A DNA stretch of 64,000 bases from CALAGB01 sp963789565 (GTDB taxonomy: Bacteria; Chloroflexota; Chloroflexia; Thermomicrobiales; Thermomicrobiaceae), in NCBI GenBank assembly GCA_963789565.1, contig CAWBKX010000002.1:744001-808000 (forward strand), in the 5' to 3' direction. Below the pieces are notes generated by a model. The model searched no databases. It was not told the origin of the DNA and was given only the letters and a program-made list of their open reading frames with translations. Position numbers and translations under genes: made by a program. Positions 54,504 through 63,913 of the stretch are shown here, piece by piece (the stretch's first letter is position 1; each line of letters opens with the position of its first letter).

Positions 54504-55049
54504 CTTGTGCTCGTCCTCCTTGAATGTGTCCCGAACCCCAAGGCTCTACGGCGAGTTCTGTCAGCAACCAAGTTGTATGGCAGCACTGAAAACCGAATAC
54601 CATAGACTAGCGCATTTCGCAACTCTTCCTGTGACAGCAACGTGACCTCGACCTGTACGACCGGTTGGATGACTCGAAGCATCCATCTCCAGGTCTCGTT
54701 AGCATCTCCAAATCTACTTGCATGTGAGGTGCTATTTAGCCGTTGAAGTGGTGATCATGGCATACTGGCCCTGTTGTGCAGTGCCCATCAGCAGCGAGTG
54801 CACAGTCGTTCGCCTGTGGATCAGTCGCCTTGGCTGGTCGATGGCAGAGGGTACTCGCTCCCCAATTTCATGAACGTCTGACCGTGGAAAATTCCGCAGC
54901 ACGACGATTCAGAAGACGTCTGAGATGTCCGCAGTCCGCATCGATGAACTCGAGTCGCTCGGCATGATGCATCGTCGTCGCGCATCGCCCCTGTTCATCT
55001 GCGAGCCGATCGAACGCTAACTTCGAGTCCGTCCAGAGGGAGGTAGAGC
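54504..55049. other. Long intergenic region without recognised gene
   Basis: About 545 bases between the zinc-ribbon gene (minus) and otsA (plus), which diverge. Short open frames are present on both strands but lack Shine-Dalgarno sites and similarity. A weak minus-strand promoter-like pair TTGCGA/TATTCG with 16 nt between lies at 54622-54595. I see no structured RNA. Confidence 0.5.
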
Positions 55050-56618
55050 GTGGTCCAACAAGCACACCACAAGAACGGCGATGGCGGAATGTCATCCGAC
55101 GGATTACCGGGAAGCGCGCGTGACCTCCTTGAACGCAGGCGTCTCATCATCGCCTCGAACCGCGGGCCGTTCGAATACCAGATTGAAGAGGATGGGTCGT
55201 ATAGCACCAAGCGAGGAAGTGGCGGGGTCGTCACCGCGGTTGGCGCGGTAAGTCGCTACAGCGAGCTCATCTGGGTCGCCAGTGCCATGACTGATGGCGA
55301 CCGTCAGCGCGCCGCGGAGGCACGCGACGCCGGTGAAACGATGATTACGCCTCCAGACTCAGACGTCAGCCTGAGATTCGTCCTGGCCGATTCTGACGCA
55401 TATGACGGCTATTACAATCGGATCTCAAATCCGCTTCTCTGGTTCCTACAGCACTACCTATGGGACACGCCGCGCGCTCCCGATATTAACGAGGAGACGT
55501 GGCACGCCTGGCACAATGGTTACGTGACGGTCAATCAGCAGTTCGCTCATGAGATCGTCGAGGTCGCGAAAGCCAGCGACACTCCTCCGTTGGTGATGCT
55601 TCAGGACTACCACCTCTATCTCGTACCTGGACTCATTCGCGAGATGATGCCGGACGTCATGATGCAGCATTTCATCCACATTCCGTGGCCCGACCCCGAT
55701 TACTGGCAGCTGCTTCCGCGTGATATGCGCTCGAGCATCTGCGCCAGCCTCCTGGGCAACGACATCGTCGGATTCCAGACGACCGCGCACGCCCGTAGCT
55801 TCATGAATACGTGCGAAGCCAATCTCGATGGGGTCGATCTCGACTATCGCGGCCGCCAGATCCACTATCGCGGCCGCACGACGCGCGTCGCGGCCTATCC
55901 AATTTCAATCGATTGCGATGCGGTCGAAGCGGTCGCGGCCAGCGACGATGCACTGAAGCATGAGGAACACCTCGAGAACTTCCTCAACGAGCACACGATT
56001 GTTCGCGTCGATCGGGCGGAGCCCAGTAAGAACATTGTGCGTGGTTTTCTGGCCTACGACCGTTTTCTGGAAGAATTTCCCGATTTCATCGGCCGTGTTA
56101 ACTTCCTGGCCTATCTCGTGCCGTCGCGGCTCGAAGTTCTTGAGTACATCGACTATCTCGACGACATCAACACCATTGTCGGTCGCATAAACACCAAATA
56201 CGCCAATGCCGCTGAGAATGACGGCGTCGCCTGGCAACCGATTCAGGTCTTCATCGGGGACGATTACCCGAGAGCGCTGGCGGCCATGAAGCACTACGAC
56301 GTGCTGTTGGTCAATGCCATCTTTGACGGCATGAATCTCGTGGCCAAAGAGGGCGCGCTCCTCAATCAGCGAGACGGCGTGATGATCCTGTCGGAGGCCG
56401 CGGGAGCCTATCAGCAACTCGGTCCCTACTCGCTCACTGTCTCGCCGACCGACGTGGAAGGAACTGCGGCGGCGATCCATACCGCGCTCACCATGGGCAA
56501 AGAGCAACGGGCCGGGTGGGCTCGCGATCTCCGCGCGCTCGTGCGCCGTGAGAACATCCGCGCCTGGATATACGCGCAACTCGAAGATCTGGCACAACTG
56601 CCGGAATCGGTGAGTTGA
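55050..56618 (+). CDS. otsA: Trehalose-6-phosphate synthase
   Basis: A 522-aa GT20 glycosyltransferase that makes trehalose-6-phosphate from a nucleotide-activated glucose and glucose-6-phosphate, for osmotic and heat protection. It has LIIASNRGPFEYQ, NGYVTVNQQFA, LQDYHLYLVPGL, HIPWPDPDYWQLLP, VRVDRAEPSKNIVRGFLAYDRF in place of the classic VERLDYSKG, and NAIFDGMNLVAKEGALLNQ. Extra residues compared with E. coli OtsA (474 aa, from memory) are mostly N-terminal. GAGGGAGG precedes the GTG at 55050. No otsB phosphatase is in the window. Confidence 0.92.
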   Translation: MVQQAHHKNGDGGMSSDGLPGSARDLLERRRLIIASNRGPFEYQIEEDGSYSTKRGSGGVVTAVGAVSRYSELIWVASAMTDGDRQRAAEARDAGETMITPPDSDVSLRFVLADSDAYDGYYNRISNPLLWFLQHYLWDTPRAPDINEETWHAWHNGYVTVNQQFAHEIVEVAKASDTPPLVMLQDYHLYLVPGLIREMMPDVMMQHFIHIPWPDPDYWQLLPRDMRSSICASLLGNDIVGFQTTAHARSFMNTCEANLDGVDLDYRGRQIHYRGRTTRVAAYPISIDCDAVEAVAASDDALKHEEHLENFLNEHTIVRVDRAEPSKNIVRGFLAYDRFLEEFPDFIGRVNFLAYLVPSRLEVLEYIDYLDDINTIVGRINTKYANAAENDGVAWQPIQVFIGDDYPRALAAMKHYDVLLVNAIFDGMNLVAKEGALLNQRDGVMILSEAAGAYQQLGPYSLTVSPTDVEGTAAAIHTALTMGKEQRAGWARDLRALVRRENIRAWIYAQLEDLAQLPESVS

Positions 56619-56633
56619 TCTCTCCGAACTGAA

Positions 56634-57752
56634 TCAGTCGAGCACGCCAGCCGCTCGCAAAGCCGCAATCGTCGGCTCGAGCGGCAACGCATGCCGCACG
56701 TGGTCGTCTCGGCCAACGACGGTCGTCGCACGGAAGAGCGCGTTGACGACCGCTTCCTCGGTCGATTCCACTGTTGCCTGGAACAGAGCGTCGATCAGCG
56801 CACCGCTCTCGACGACATGGTCGAAGCTGAGTGTGTTGCGGGTGGGCTCATGCGGAATTCGAAGCGCGTTCGAGAACGCAACGATGTAGTCGCCGCTGAC
56901 GTTGCCCGAGATTGACCCGAGTCTGGCCAGGCCGAGAGACGCTCGGCGAGCAATCCGTCGAAGCGCCCGGTCGAGCATGGGGGCGTCAGTACCGACGATC
57001 ACGATGATCGACCCGGTCTCCGGAACAACTTCCGGCGCATTCCAATCGAGAAGCAATCTGCCGATCGAAACTCCGGCAATGGTCAGTTGATCGCGTCGTC
57101 CAAAATTGCCGAGAACGATGGCGCCGACCGTGTAGCCACCAAGCTCCTCGGGCAGCCTGCGCGACGACGTGCCGATTCCCCCTTTGAAGCCGAAGAGCGA
57201 CATGCCCGTCCCTGCGCCGATGGTCCCTTCGTCGACAGGTCCGGACTTCGCCGATTGAATCGCCGCCAGCACGTGCTCGTACCCGACGTGGCGCCCCTGC
57301 ATGTCGTTGAGATAGTTGTCGGCGCATTCGGTCACCACCGTATTGACCGTCGATGTGGTGATTGCGACGTCGGGGTTGACACTGATCGAGTACTGCGCCA
57401 GCGCGTCAACGACGCGACCGACGTTCATCGTACCGGTCATCGCGATCGGGCTCTCGAGGACTCCAAGCTCGTCGATTTGCTCCTGACCAAAGCATTTGCC
57501 GAAGCCATTGAGGACGAAGACGGCGGCTGGAACCTTCTCACGAAAGAGATTGCCTCCGTGCGGCAGAACCATAGTCACCCCAGTTCGGATCGGCCCTTGA
57601 CCCGGTTTCAACGGTCCAGAACCTTCGATCAATGTGCTGTGCCCAACCAGGACGCCTTCCACGTCGGTGATGGCGTTGTGAGGCCCGGGTGGCATCGTGC
57701 CGAGGCGCAATCCGACGTCTCGCGCGCGTGGGCGCGAATTAGGTGCGGTCAT
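56634..57752 (-). CDS. P1-family (DmpA-type) aminopeptidase
   Basis: A 372-aa Ntn-like self-processing hydrolase. Motifs are GLRLGTMPPGPHNAITDVEGVLVGHSTL, PAAVFVLNGFGKCFG and TGMSLFGFKGGIGTSSR, a segment conserved in DmpA/BapA around the autocatalytic site. IGRLLLDW and NALFRATTVVGRDDH are also typical. Members cleave D-amino-acid amides or beta-peptides; the substrate is unknown. I choose ATG 57752 after GGAGCAGAT. It is convergent with otsA. Confidence 0.9.
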   Translation of the reverse strand: MTAPNSRPRARDVGLRLGTMPPGPHNAITDVEGVLVGHSTLIEGSGPLKPGQGPIRTGVTMVLPHGGNLFREKVPAAVFVLNGFGKCFGQEQIDELGVLESPIAMTGTMNVGRVVDALAQYSISVNPDVAITTSTVNTVVTECADNYLNDMQGRHVGYEHVLAAIQSAKSGPVDEGTIGAGTGMSLFGFKGGIGTSSRRLPEELGGYTVGAIVLGNFGRRDQLTIAGVSIGRLLLDWNAPEVVPETGSIIVIVGTDAPMLDRALRRIARRASLGLARLGSISGNVSGDYIVAFSNALRIPHEPTRNTLSFDHVVESGALIDALFQATVESTEEAVVNALFRATTVVGRDDHVRHALPLEPTIAALRAAGVLD

Positions 57753-57991
57753 ATCTGCTCCGATACTGGTAATTGGGTCACACGCCAAATAGGCTGGCAC
57801 GAAGATGCAACGGTCAACGAACGCACGCTATGATAGCCTACGCTGCCGCGGAATCCGCCATTTCTTGCGGCAGCCTTCGACTCTTCCAGCAGGGAGATTG
57901 GCTCGCTCCGTGCGAGATGAATGCGAGAACCAGCGTCACAAGCTCTTCAGGTTTAAGACGAATACGGTGGAATGAACATGAGGTACAGCAC

Positions 57992-59188
57992 ATGACGGTA
58001 GCACGGCTCATCATGAAGATTGCACGCGGGATGAGCGCGATCCCAGCGGACGGGCTTTCCTCGACGCCTAAAGGATCACGCGCGAAAGAGTACAACCGAA
58101 CCAAGCAGCGCTTGATGCTCGTTGGGCTCGCGGTTTCGCTCGTCGGTGGCGCCATCTTCGCTCTCAGCGGTCTGCCAATGCGGATCAGCGAGCGCGTCGA
58201 CCGCCTCAGCTCAAATAAGTGGGCGCGCCGCGGCATCTTCGCGGGCATCCTGACGGTCGGTGAATTGCTGGTCGGCTTGCCACTTGGATATCTCAGCGGC
58301 TACGTGATCGAGCATCGCTACGGGCTCAGCAACCAATCACGACTGCAGTGGTTGATCGAACAGCTCAAAGGGATGGCGGTCTCGCTGCCGTTCGCCGCTA
58401 TCGGTACCAACCTGATCCTCGAGCTCATTGAACGCTGGCCGAAACGCTGGTGGGCGATCGCAACATCACTGGCGCTTCCGTTCACGGTCCTGCTCTCCCA
58501 GCTCGCGCCGATTTTGCTCATGCCGATCTTCAACAGGTTCGAGCCCCTGAAAAACACGGAGCTCGCCGAGCGCTTGAAGACGCTGGCGCGGGAATCGGGA
58601 GTCAACGTTGCGTCGGTGATGCAGATGGACATGAGCCGCCAGACGAACAAGGCCAACGCCTTCTTTGCCGGGATGGGGCGTACCCGTCGCATCGTGTTGG
58701 CTGACACCATGCTCGACCGATTTACGCCGGAAGAGATCGAGGTCGTAGTAGCGCACGAAATCGCGCACCAGGCGCATCGTGACCTGTGGTGGCTCATCGG
58801 GCTGGGGACCGTCTTCACCGCTGGCATATCATGGACCGTCGACCGGGTTGCCAAACGCATCGTGGATGATTTCGGTGAGCAGTTCAAGCTCCAGTCGATC
58901 TCTCATGTGTCTGCGTTGCCCCTGCTTGGCTGGTTGCTGAGTGTCGTGGCATTTGCGCTGGCGCCAATTCAGAACGTGCTGTCACGCGTCATCGAACGAC
59001 GCGCCGACACGTACGCGTTGAGACTGACTGACGATCCGAAGTCGTTCGAATCGGCCATGTATCTGCTGGGAGAAATGAACCTCGCCGACCCGAAGCCTTC
59101 GGCGTTCGTGAAATACACGATGTACAGCCATCCGCCGATCGCCGAGCGCATCGCTCGCGCCCGGCGCTTCGCCCGTGGAGAGGGCTAG
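57992..59188 (+). CDS. M48-family membrane metalloprotease (Ste24-like)
   Basis: A 398-aa membrane protease. Five or six hydrophobic segments surround the zinc motif HEIAH at His255-His259 (VVAHEIAHQAHRD), with the third ligand in ERRADTYALRL. NKANAFFAGMGRTRRIVLADTML and YTMYSHPPIAERIARA are family marks of Ste24/CAAX endopeptidases, which cleave prenylated or membrane proteins in eukaryotes; in bacteria they are membrane quality-control proteases. I choose ATG 57992 with GAGG at 57980-57983. Confidence 0.9.
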   Translation: MTVARLIMKIARGMSAIPADGLSSTPKGSRAKEYNRTKQRLMLVGLAVSLVGGAIFALSGLPMRISERVDRLSSNKWARRGIFAGILTVGELLVGLPLGYLSGYVIEHRYGLSNQSRLQWLIEQLKGMAVSLPFAAIGTNLILELIERWPKRWWAIATSLALPFTVLLSQLAPILLMPIFNRFEPLKNTELAERLKTLARESGVNVASVMQMDMSRQTNKANAFFAGMGRTRRIVLADTMLDRFTPEEIEVVVAHEIAHQAHRDLWWLIGLGTVFTAGISWTVDRVAKRIVDDFGEQFKLQSISHVSALPLLGWLLSVVAFALAPIQNVLSRVIERRADTYALRLTDDPKSFESAMYLLGEMNLADPKPSAFVKYTMYSHPPIAERIARARRFARGEG

Positions 59189-59203
59189 CCGCTCTGCTGC
59201 TCG

Positions 59204-59980
59204 CTACTTCCTGGCTCTCAGTAACACCTTGAAGTCATTGAACGAGACAACACGACCGTCGTCCTCCTCAACCGAAAAGTGCTCGCGACACGCTTCATCC
59301 GTGGAGAGGATCCAGTCGGACAGCGCCTGCGGCTCACCTTCGGCCATGCGCGAGCGCTCGGTCCAGGAGGCGAATTCATGTCGCTTGACGATGACTTCCG
59401 ACATCTCCAGCGACAATCCAGCATTCGTCAGGAACGAGGTCCACTCAGACATCGAGTAGGCGCGTACATGGCTTGGGTCACGCCACTTCTCGACTTTGTT
59501 GATGAACGTGTCGTAGTTCTTGTTGTCAGGAGAGAGGCTGTCTATGAGCACGAACGCGCCGCCAGGAACCAGAACGCGCGCCACCTCGTCCACGAATGAC
59601 TGCACGTCGGCGAAGTGATGTGGCGCGATGCGGCAGGTGACGAGATCGAACGATGCGTCCGCGAATGGGATGGATTCCGCCGCCGCGGCGATCACTCCAA
59701 CCGGTTCGACGTCGCTCTCGCGTGCGAAATTGCGCGCATGAATCAACATCTGCGGGGTCAGGTCGAGCATGGAGACGTCACGAACCAGCGGGGCGAGAGC
59801 GATGGCTGTGTGACCGCCGCCGGTGGCGATGTCGAGTACCCGCATATCCGAGCGCGGTCCGGCCACTTCGACAAGTCGGGCCAGATCTTTCCCCAGTCGG
59901 TGCGTCTCGCTGCGGACATACGCATCCCCAGCCGCTCCGAATTGCTCACGAGCCTTGCGTTGAATTTCTTGCGCCGTCAT
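59204..59980 (-). CDS. SAM-dependent methyltransferase (class I, UbiE/type 11-like)
   Basis: A 258-aa Rossmann-fold methyltransferase. Motif I is VLDIATGGGHTAIALA, followed by MLDLTPQMLIHARNFA, VIAAAAESIPFADASFDLVTCRIAPHHF and VARVLVPGGAFVLIDSLSP. The substrate is unknown; the CRIAPHHF block is common in a broad UbiE-like group. I choose ATG 59980 with GAAGGAAGA upstream. Convergent with the M48 protease. Confidence 0.9.
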   Translation of the reverse strand: MTAQEIQRKAREQFGAAGDAYVRSETHRLGKDLARLVEVAGPRSDMRVLDIATGGGHTAIALAPLVRDVSMLDLTPQMLIHARNFARESDVEPVGVIAAAAESIPFADASFDLVTCRIAPHHFADVQSFVDEVARVLVPGGAFVLIDSLSPDNKNYDTFINKVEKWRDPSHVRAYSMSEWTSFLTNAGLSLEMSEVIVKRHEFASWTERSRMAEGEPQALSDWILSTDEACREHFSVEEDDGRVVSFNDFKVLLRARK

Positions 59981-60104
59981 ATGATATCTTCCTTCGCGTC
60001 CGTGCCCATTCAGCCCATGCACGACCTTGGATTCGATCCCATGTCGATGATAACGTTTCTTTGCTGCCGGTGCGTATTCCGGCCGGTGGGAGTCGCCCGG
60101 CTCT

Positions 60105-62309
60105 ATGTTCCTTCAACTCGGACGGTTTTCGTATCGCCATCGCTGGCGAATCATCGTTGCGTGGCTCGTTTTCTTCGTCGCCTCAATACCAATTCTTCCT
60201 CGAGTGACCGGCGTTCTCGCGGTGGGTGGCTTCTCCAGTCGCGGCACTGAGACCGATCGAGCCCAACAGATCCTCGAGACGCAGATTCCGGGCTACAGTC
60301 CATCTGATCTGGTCATCATCTTCCACGATCCGTCACTCGACGCAAACTCTCCGCAGTTCAAAGCTCAGGCGCAGGCCGCACTCTCGGATGTCCTCACCCT
60401 GCCGCATGTCACCGGTGAGACGACCTATCTGCAAAATCCACGACAGATTTCGAGCGATGGGCATACGGCATACAACCTGGTTCACCTAGATCTTCCATCC
60501 GAGCAGGCACAACGCCTCGTCGCCAACGTACGCGACCTGTTGCATCCCACCTCGCTCGAGGTCCGCGTCGCGGGCGGACCGGCATTCTATGCCGACATAG
60601 AGACCGAAACCGAGCACGACCTCAGGCGTGCCGAGATGATTGCCATCCCCTTTGCGCTGTTGGCACTCGTACTCGTCTTTGGCAGCCTCGTAACCGCGGG
60701 AATACCGATCGTCGTGGGAGGGATCAGTGTCGCCTGCGTGCTCGGCGCCATCTTCTTGACCGCACACGTCGTCGATCTGTCGATCTTTGTGCTCAATCTG
60801 GCGACGCTGCTGGGACTTGGGTTATCGATCGACTACTCCCTCTTCATGACCAGTCGATTCAGGGAGGAATTGGTCGTCCGCGACGTTCCCGACGCCATTG
60901 CGGTCACCGTCGCCAGCGCGGGCAGGGCGGTCTTCTTCTCCGGGTTGACTGTTTTGATCGGCCTGAGCGGTCTGGCTGTCTTCAACATCATGTTTCTGCG
61001 TTCGGTAGGAGTTGCGGGGGCCTTGGTGGTCCTCTTCGCGGCCCTGGGAGCGCTGACACTTCTTCCCGCCGTCCTCAGCGTCATTGGCGCGCGCGTTGAC
61101 CGGCTCTCCGTGTATCGGCGCGGTCACGACTCGGGGAGATTCTGGCACGGACTAGCTGAACGAGTCATGGCGCATCCTTGGGCGGTGATGATCCCGGTGG
61201 TGGCGTTTCTCCTGCTGCTGGGGACTCCGTTTCTCAGGGTGAATCTCAGTTCGCCGGACGCGACAATATTGCCATTATCGACAGGATCTCGACAGGGATT
61301 CGAGCTCCTGCGAAGTCAATTTGGCGATGGAGCAATCTCCCCGATCGTGGTGGCAGTCCAATCAGAAGGACCGATCAATACGCCCGATCACGTCGCGTCC
61401 CTCTACGATCTGACGCGAAAGATCGCGCTCGACCCGCGCGTCTGGCAGATCGATAGCATCGTCACGCTCGATCCCCGAATTACTCTCCAGCAGTATCAGC
61501 TCATGTATTCCGATCCCACGTACCTCAATGACCCGCTCGTAAGCGCCGCCTACAGGCACCTCGCTGGTTCCGACGCCACTGTGATTTATGTCTATATGCA
61601 ACCACTCCCGAGCAGCGGTCAGGCGAAATCCCTACTTGCGGCGCTACGCAACACCGATCCGGGGCCTGGATTGACCATGCAGGTAGGTGGAGGAACGGGC
61701 GAAATCGTCGACGTGGTCCATTCGATATATTCCGCCTTCCCGTTTGCTGTGCTCATCGTGGCTCTCGCAACCTACTTCACCCTGTTCTTGCAGTTTCGCT
61801 CGCTGATCCTTCCGATCAAAGCCGTGTTGATGAATGCCCTGAGCATCATGGCGAGCTACGGCGCGTTGGTCTGGATCTTCCAGGAGGGGCATTTGAGCGG
61901 CGTGCTGAATTTCGCTCCACTCGGCTTCGTCGAGGCGTCTCTGCCAGTGGTGATGTTCAGTCTCCTGTTTGGATTGAGCATGGACTATGAGGTCTTTCTG
62001 CTGAGCCGCATGCGTGAAGTGTGGGACGAAACCGGAGACAACAGGCTGGCCGTCTCGACCGGATTGGCGCGCAGCGGACGCATCATCACCGGCGCCGCGC
62101 TGATCCTGGTCGTCGTCGCGGCGTCGTTTGCCACCGCCGACGTCGTCCTGATCAAAGCACTGGGGCTCGGAATCGCCATCGCGGTTGCGCTCGACGCCAC
62201 CATCGTGCGCGCGTTGTTGGTGCCCGCAAGCATGCGTCTGCTGGGCCACCTCAACTGGTGGGCGCCAAGTTGGACCAGGCGCTCAGACAGAAGAAAGATC
62301 GTGAAGTGA
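60105..62309 (+). CDS. MMPL/RND-family transporter
   Basis: A 734-aa RND-type exporter with the two-part MMPL layout: one N-terminal membrane segment, an extracellular domain (about 45-165), five segments, a second N-terminal-like segment near 350, a second extracellular domain (about 380-530), and five more segments. GLGLSIDYSLFMTSRFREEL and its second copy FGLSMDYEVFLLSRMREVW contain the Asp-Tyr pairs thought to carry protons. Such proteins export lipids or small hydrophobic molecules. Its stop overlaps the next lipoprotein gene by one base (TGATG). Confidence 0.93.
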   Translation: MFLQLGRFSYRHRWRIIVAWLVFFVASIPILPRVTGVLAVGGFSSRGTETDRAQQILETQIPGYSPSDLVIIFHDPSLDANSPQFKAQAQAALSDVLTLPHVTGETTYLQNPRQISSDGHTAYNLVHLDLPSEQAQRLVANVRDLLHPTSLEVRVAGGPAFYADIETETEHDLRRAEMIAIPFALLALVLVFGSLVTAGIPIVVGGISVACVLGAIFLTAHVVDLSIFVLNLATLLGLGLSIDYSLFMTSRFREELVVRDVPDAIAVTVASAGRAVFFSGLTVLIGLSGLAVFNIMFLRSVGVAGALVVLFAALGALTLLPAVLSVIGARVDRLSVYRRGHDSGRFWHGLAERVMAHPWAVMIPVVAFLLLLGTPFLRVNLSSPDATILPLSTGSRQGFELLRSQFGDGAISPIVVAVQSEGPINTPDHVASLYDLTRKIALDPRVWQIDSIVTLDPRITLQQYQLMYSDPTYLNDPLVSAAYRHLAGSDATVIYVYMQPLPSSGQAKSLLAALRNTDPGPGLTMQVGGGTGEIVDVVHSIYSAFPFAVLIVALATYFTLFLQFRSLILPIKAVLMNALSIMASYGALVWIFQEGHLSGVLNFAPLGFVEASLPVVMFSLLFGLSMDYEVFLLSRMREVWDETGDNRLAVSTGLARSGRIITGAALILVVVAASFATADVVLIKALGLGIAIAVALDATIVRALLVPASMRLLGHLNWWAPSWTRRSDRRKIVK

Positions 62310-63424
62310 TGAGCGATTCTCATCACCACGCCCGCCATTGCCGGACGGTGATTACGTTACTTGCGATACTGTTCATCCTGGCCGCCTGTGGATCATCGAG
62401 CGCACAGCTCGAGGTTGCGACTGCTGGTGGCACAGAACGACCCGCCGCGAGCTTCCTGACGCCACGCGCCACGCCGGGACCGGTGAATTTCCCGCTCGAC
62501 GACGGCCCGCACAATGATCTGACTGAGTGGTGGTACTACACGGGCCACCTCAAGACCGCGGACGGAAAGGACTATGGCTTCGAGTTCGTCATTTTTCAGG
62601 GCGACCGCGCCGGTTTTCCGCTGACGTATGCGGCGCACTTCGCCATCACGGACGTGGCCAAGGGGCAGTTCTACTACGATCAACGTACGCAGAGCGACGG
62701 ACAGCCGGGGTCACCCCAGACGATCGACCTGGCACTCGGAGACTGGACTCTCGAAGGCGACGGAGCTAACGACCGGATTTCGGCCAGCGTGGACGGTTAC
62801 GCCATGCATCTCTCGCTCTCCAGCACCAAACCGCCTGCATTGCACAATGGCGACGGCTATTTCGATTGGGCGCCGGCCACCGGTTCCTACTACTACTCGC
62901 GCACCGACTTGACCGTCGACGGAACATTGTCCGTAGACGGATCGAGCCAAACCGTGTCCGGACAAGCCTGGATGGACCACCAATGGGGAAATTTCCTCCT
63001 CTTCGACGCTGGAGGTTGGGACTGGTACTCGATTCAGTTGAGCAACAATGAGCAGATCATGCTGTGGCACAGCCGCGATGGGCAGAACAACGTCATCTTC
63101 GCTCTTGGTACGTTCGTGAATCCCGATGGCAGCACCGAACAGCTGAATCTGAACGACTTTGATATCACGCCCACCGGAACGTGGAAGAGTCCGAAATCTG
63201 GCGTCACCTATCCATCAGGATGGCAGATCAAGATTCCTTCAAAGAATCTCACGCTCACGATTTCACCACTGGTAACGAATCAGGAACTTGACACACGTGC
63301 ATCAACCGGTGTGATCTATTGGGAGGGTGACGTTTCTGTCACAGGGACCGAGAACGGCTCCTCAATCAATGGTCAGGGTTACATCGAGCTGACCGGATAC
63401 GCGTCAAATCTCAGTAGCCCATGA
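62309..63424 (+). CDS. Lipoprotein with CrtC/AttH lipocalin-like fold
   Basis: A 371-aa lipoprotein with a His-rich N-terminus, a hydrophobic signal and lipobox LAAC near residue 27. The main part resembles the CrtC (hydroxyneurosporene synthase) / AttH lipocalin-like fold: DDGPHNDLTEWWYYTGHLKT, FEFVIFQGDR, ISGQAWMDHQWGNF-type GQAWMDHQWG, and WDWYSIQLSNNEQIML. Members are hydratases or lipid-binding proteins. The start at ATG 62309, coupled to the MMPL gene, implies a joint job such as handling an exported lipid. The earlier open frame inside the MMPL gene is not coding. Confidence 0.88.
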   Translation: MSDSHHHARHCRTVITLLAILFILAACGSSSAQLEVATAGGTERPAASFLTPRATPGPVNFPLDDGPHNDLTEWWYYTGHLKTADGKDYGFEFVIFQGDRAGFPLTYAAHFAITDVAKGQFYYDQRTQSDGQPGSPQTIDLALGDWTLEGDGANDRISASVDGYAMHLSLSSTKPPALHNGDGYFDWAPATGSYYYSRTDLTVDGTLSVDGSSQTVSGQAWMDHQWGNFLLFDAGGWDWYSIQLSNNEQIMLWHSRDGQNNVIFALGTFVNPDGSTEQLNLNDFDITPTGTWKSPKSGVTYPSGWQIKIPSKNLTLTISPLVTNQELDTRASTGVIYWEGDVSVTGTENGSSINGQGYIELTGYASNLSSP

Positions 63425-63456
63425 ACGGATCGATCTGTGAAGATCTGATTGGGCGG

Positions 63457-63485
63457 TTGACAGCGGCGCGACTTGTTTGTAATAT
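63457..63485 (+). promoter_or_regulatory. Strong sigma70-type promoter of the SAM-I/T-box leader
   Basis: -35 TTGACA (63457-63462), a 17-nt spacer, and -10 TAATAT (63480-63485). It is the best-matched promoter I found in the window. It lies just before the SAM-I riboswitch, so both RNA sensors are on one transcript. Confidence 0.85.
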
Positions 63486-63511
63486 GGCCGTCAACAACTG
63501 AATAGAGCCTG

Positions 63512-63614
63512 CGCTCATCCAGAGAGGTGGAGGGACACGGCCCTTAGAAGCCCGGCAACCAGTGTGAACGCACCAGGTGCCAATTCCGGCGGATGAAATT
63601 CCGCAAGATGAGCG
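63512..63614 (+). ncRNA. SAM-I (S-box) riboswitch
   Basis: All conserved blocks appear in order: CAGAGAGGTGGAGGGAC, GGCCC, GAAGCCCGGCAACC, GGTGCCAATTCC, and a closing P1 helix CGCTCATC (63512-63519) with GATGAGCG (63607-63614). P4 is GCGGA/TCCGC. It switches off when SAM is high, by allowing the terminator at 63626 to form. AGGTG (63615-63619) can pair with CACCT (63632-63636) as part of an alternative fold. Confidence 0.96.
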
Positions 63615-63625
63615 AGGTGTTTATG

Positions 63626-63655
63626 ATCCTCCACCTATTTTCGGGGGATTTTTTT
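63626..63655 (+). terminator. Terminator of the SAM-I riboswitch
   Basis: Stem ATCCTCC (63626-63632) with GGGGGAT (63643-63649), one G-U pair, 10-nt loop, then a run of seven T. It is 11 nt after the riboswitch P1 helix. Confidence 0.85.
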
Positions 63656-63671
63656 ATTCCCTGAAATCCAA

Positions 63672-63913
63672 GGCGATGACGAGGAGAGTACACGAGTCGC
63701 TACGGCCCTAGCGAGCCGCGACGGTGCAAGGCGGCGCACGAGCACTCGTGGAAGATGGCCTCCGAGCCGCGCGCTGAACCGCTTTGATGCGTAAGTAGGC
63801 GCTGCCGGATTGACCTCCGTTATCAAGGTCAGAGTGCGCACGCACTCACCGAGGCCCGAGTCGCGAGACTCAGGCAAACCGGGGTGGTACCACGGGCAGT
63901 CAAACCCGTCCCC
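63672..63913 (+). ncRNA. T-box leader, probably tRNA-Met specific
   Basis: Stem I starts with a K-turn-like GGC-GATGA helix (63672-63674 with GCC 63766-63768), then GAGG/CCTC, and a specifier loop with AGTA (63687-63690) facing GAAGATGG (63751-63758). The helix above is CACGAG/CTCGTG, and GGTG occurs in the apical region. The T-box itself reads GGGGTGGTACCACGGG. The antiterminator is GGGG (63881-63884)/CCCC (63910-63913) and ACGGG (63892-63896)/CCCGT (63905-63909) with the 7-nt bulge TGGTACC. The bulge's variable base is T, which matches discriminator A. The specifier is read as ATG (63755-63757), with GAT one base earlier as the alternative. Confidence 0.92.

Noticed and set aside
62021..62308. 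Upstream extension of the CrtC/AttH-like lipoprotein
   Set aside because: It overlaps the conserved end of the MMPL gene, and the signal peptide starts at 62309.
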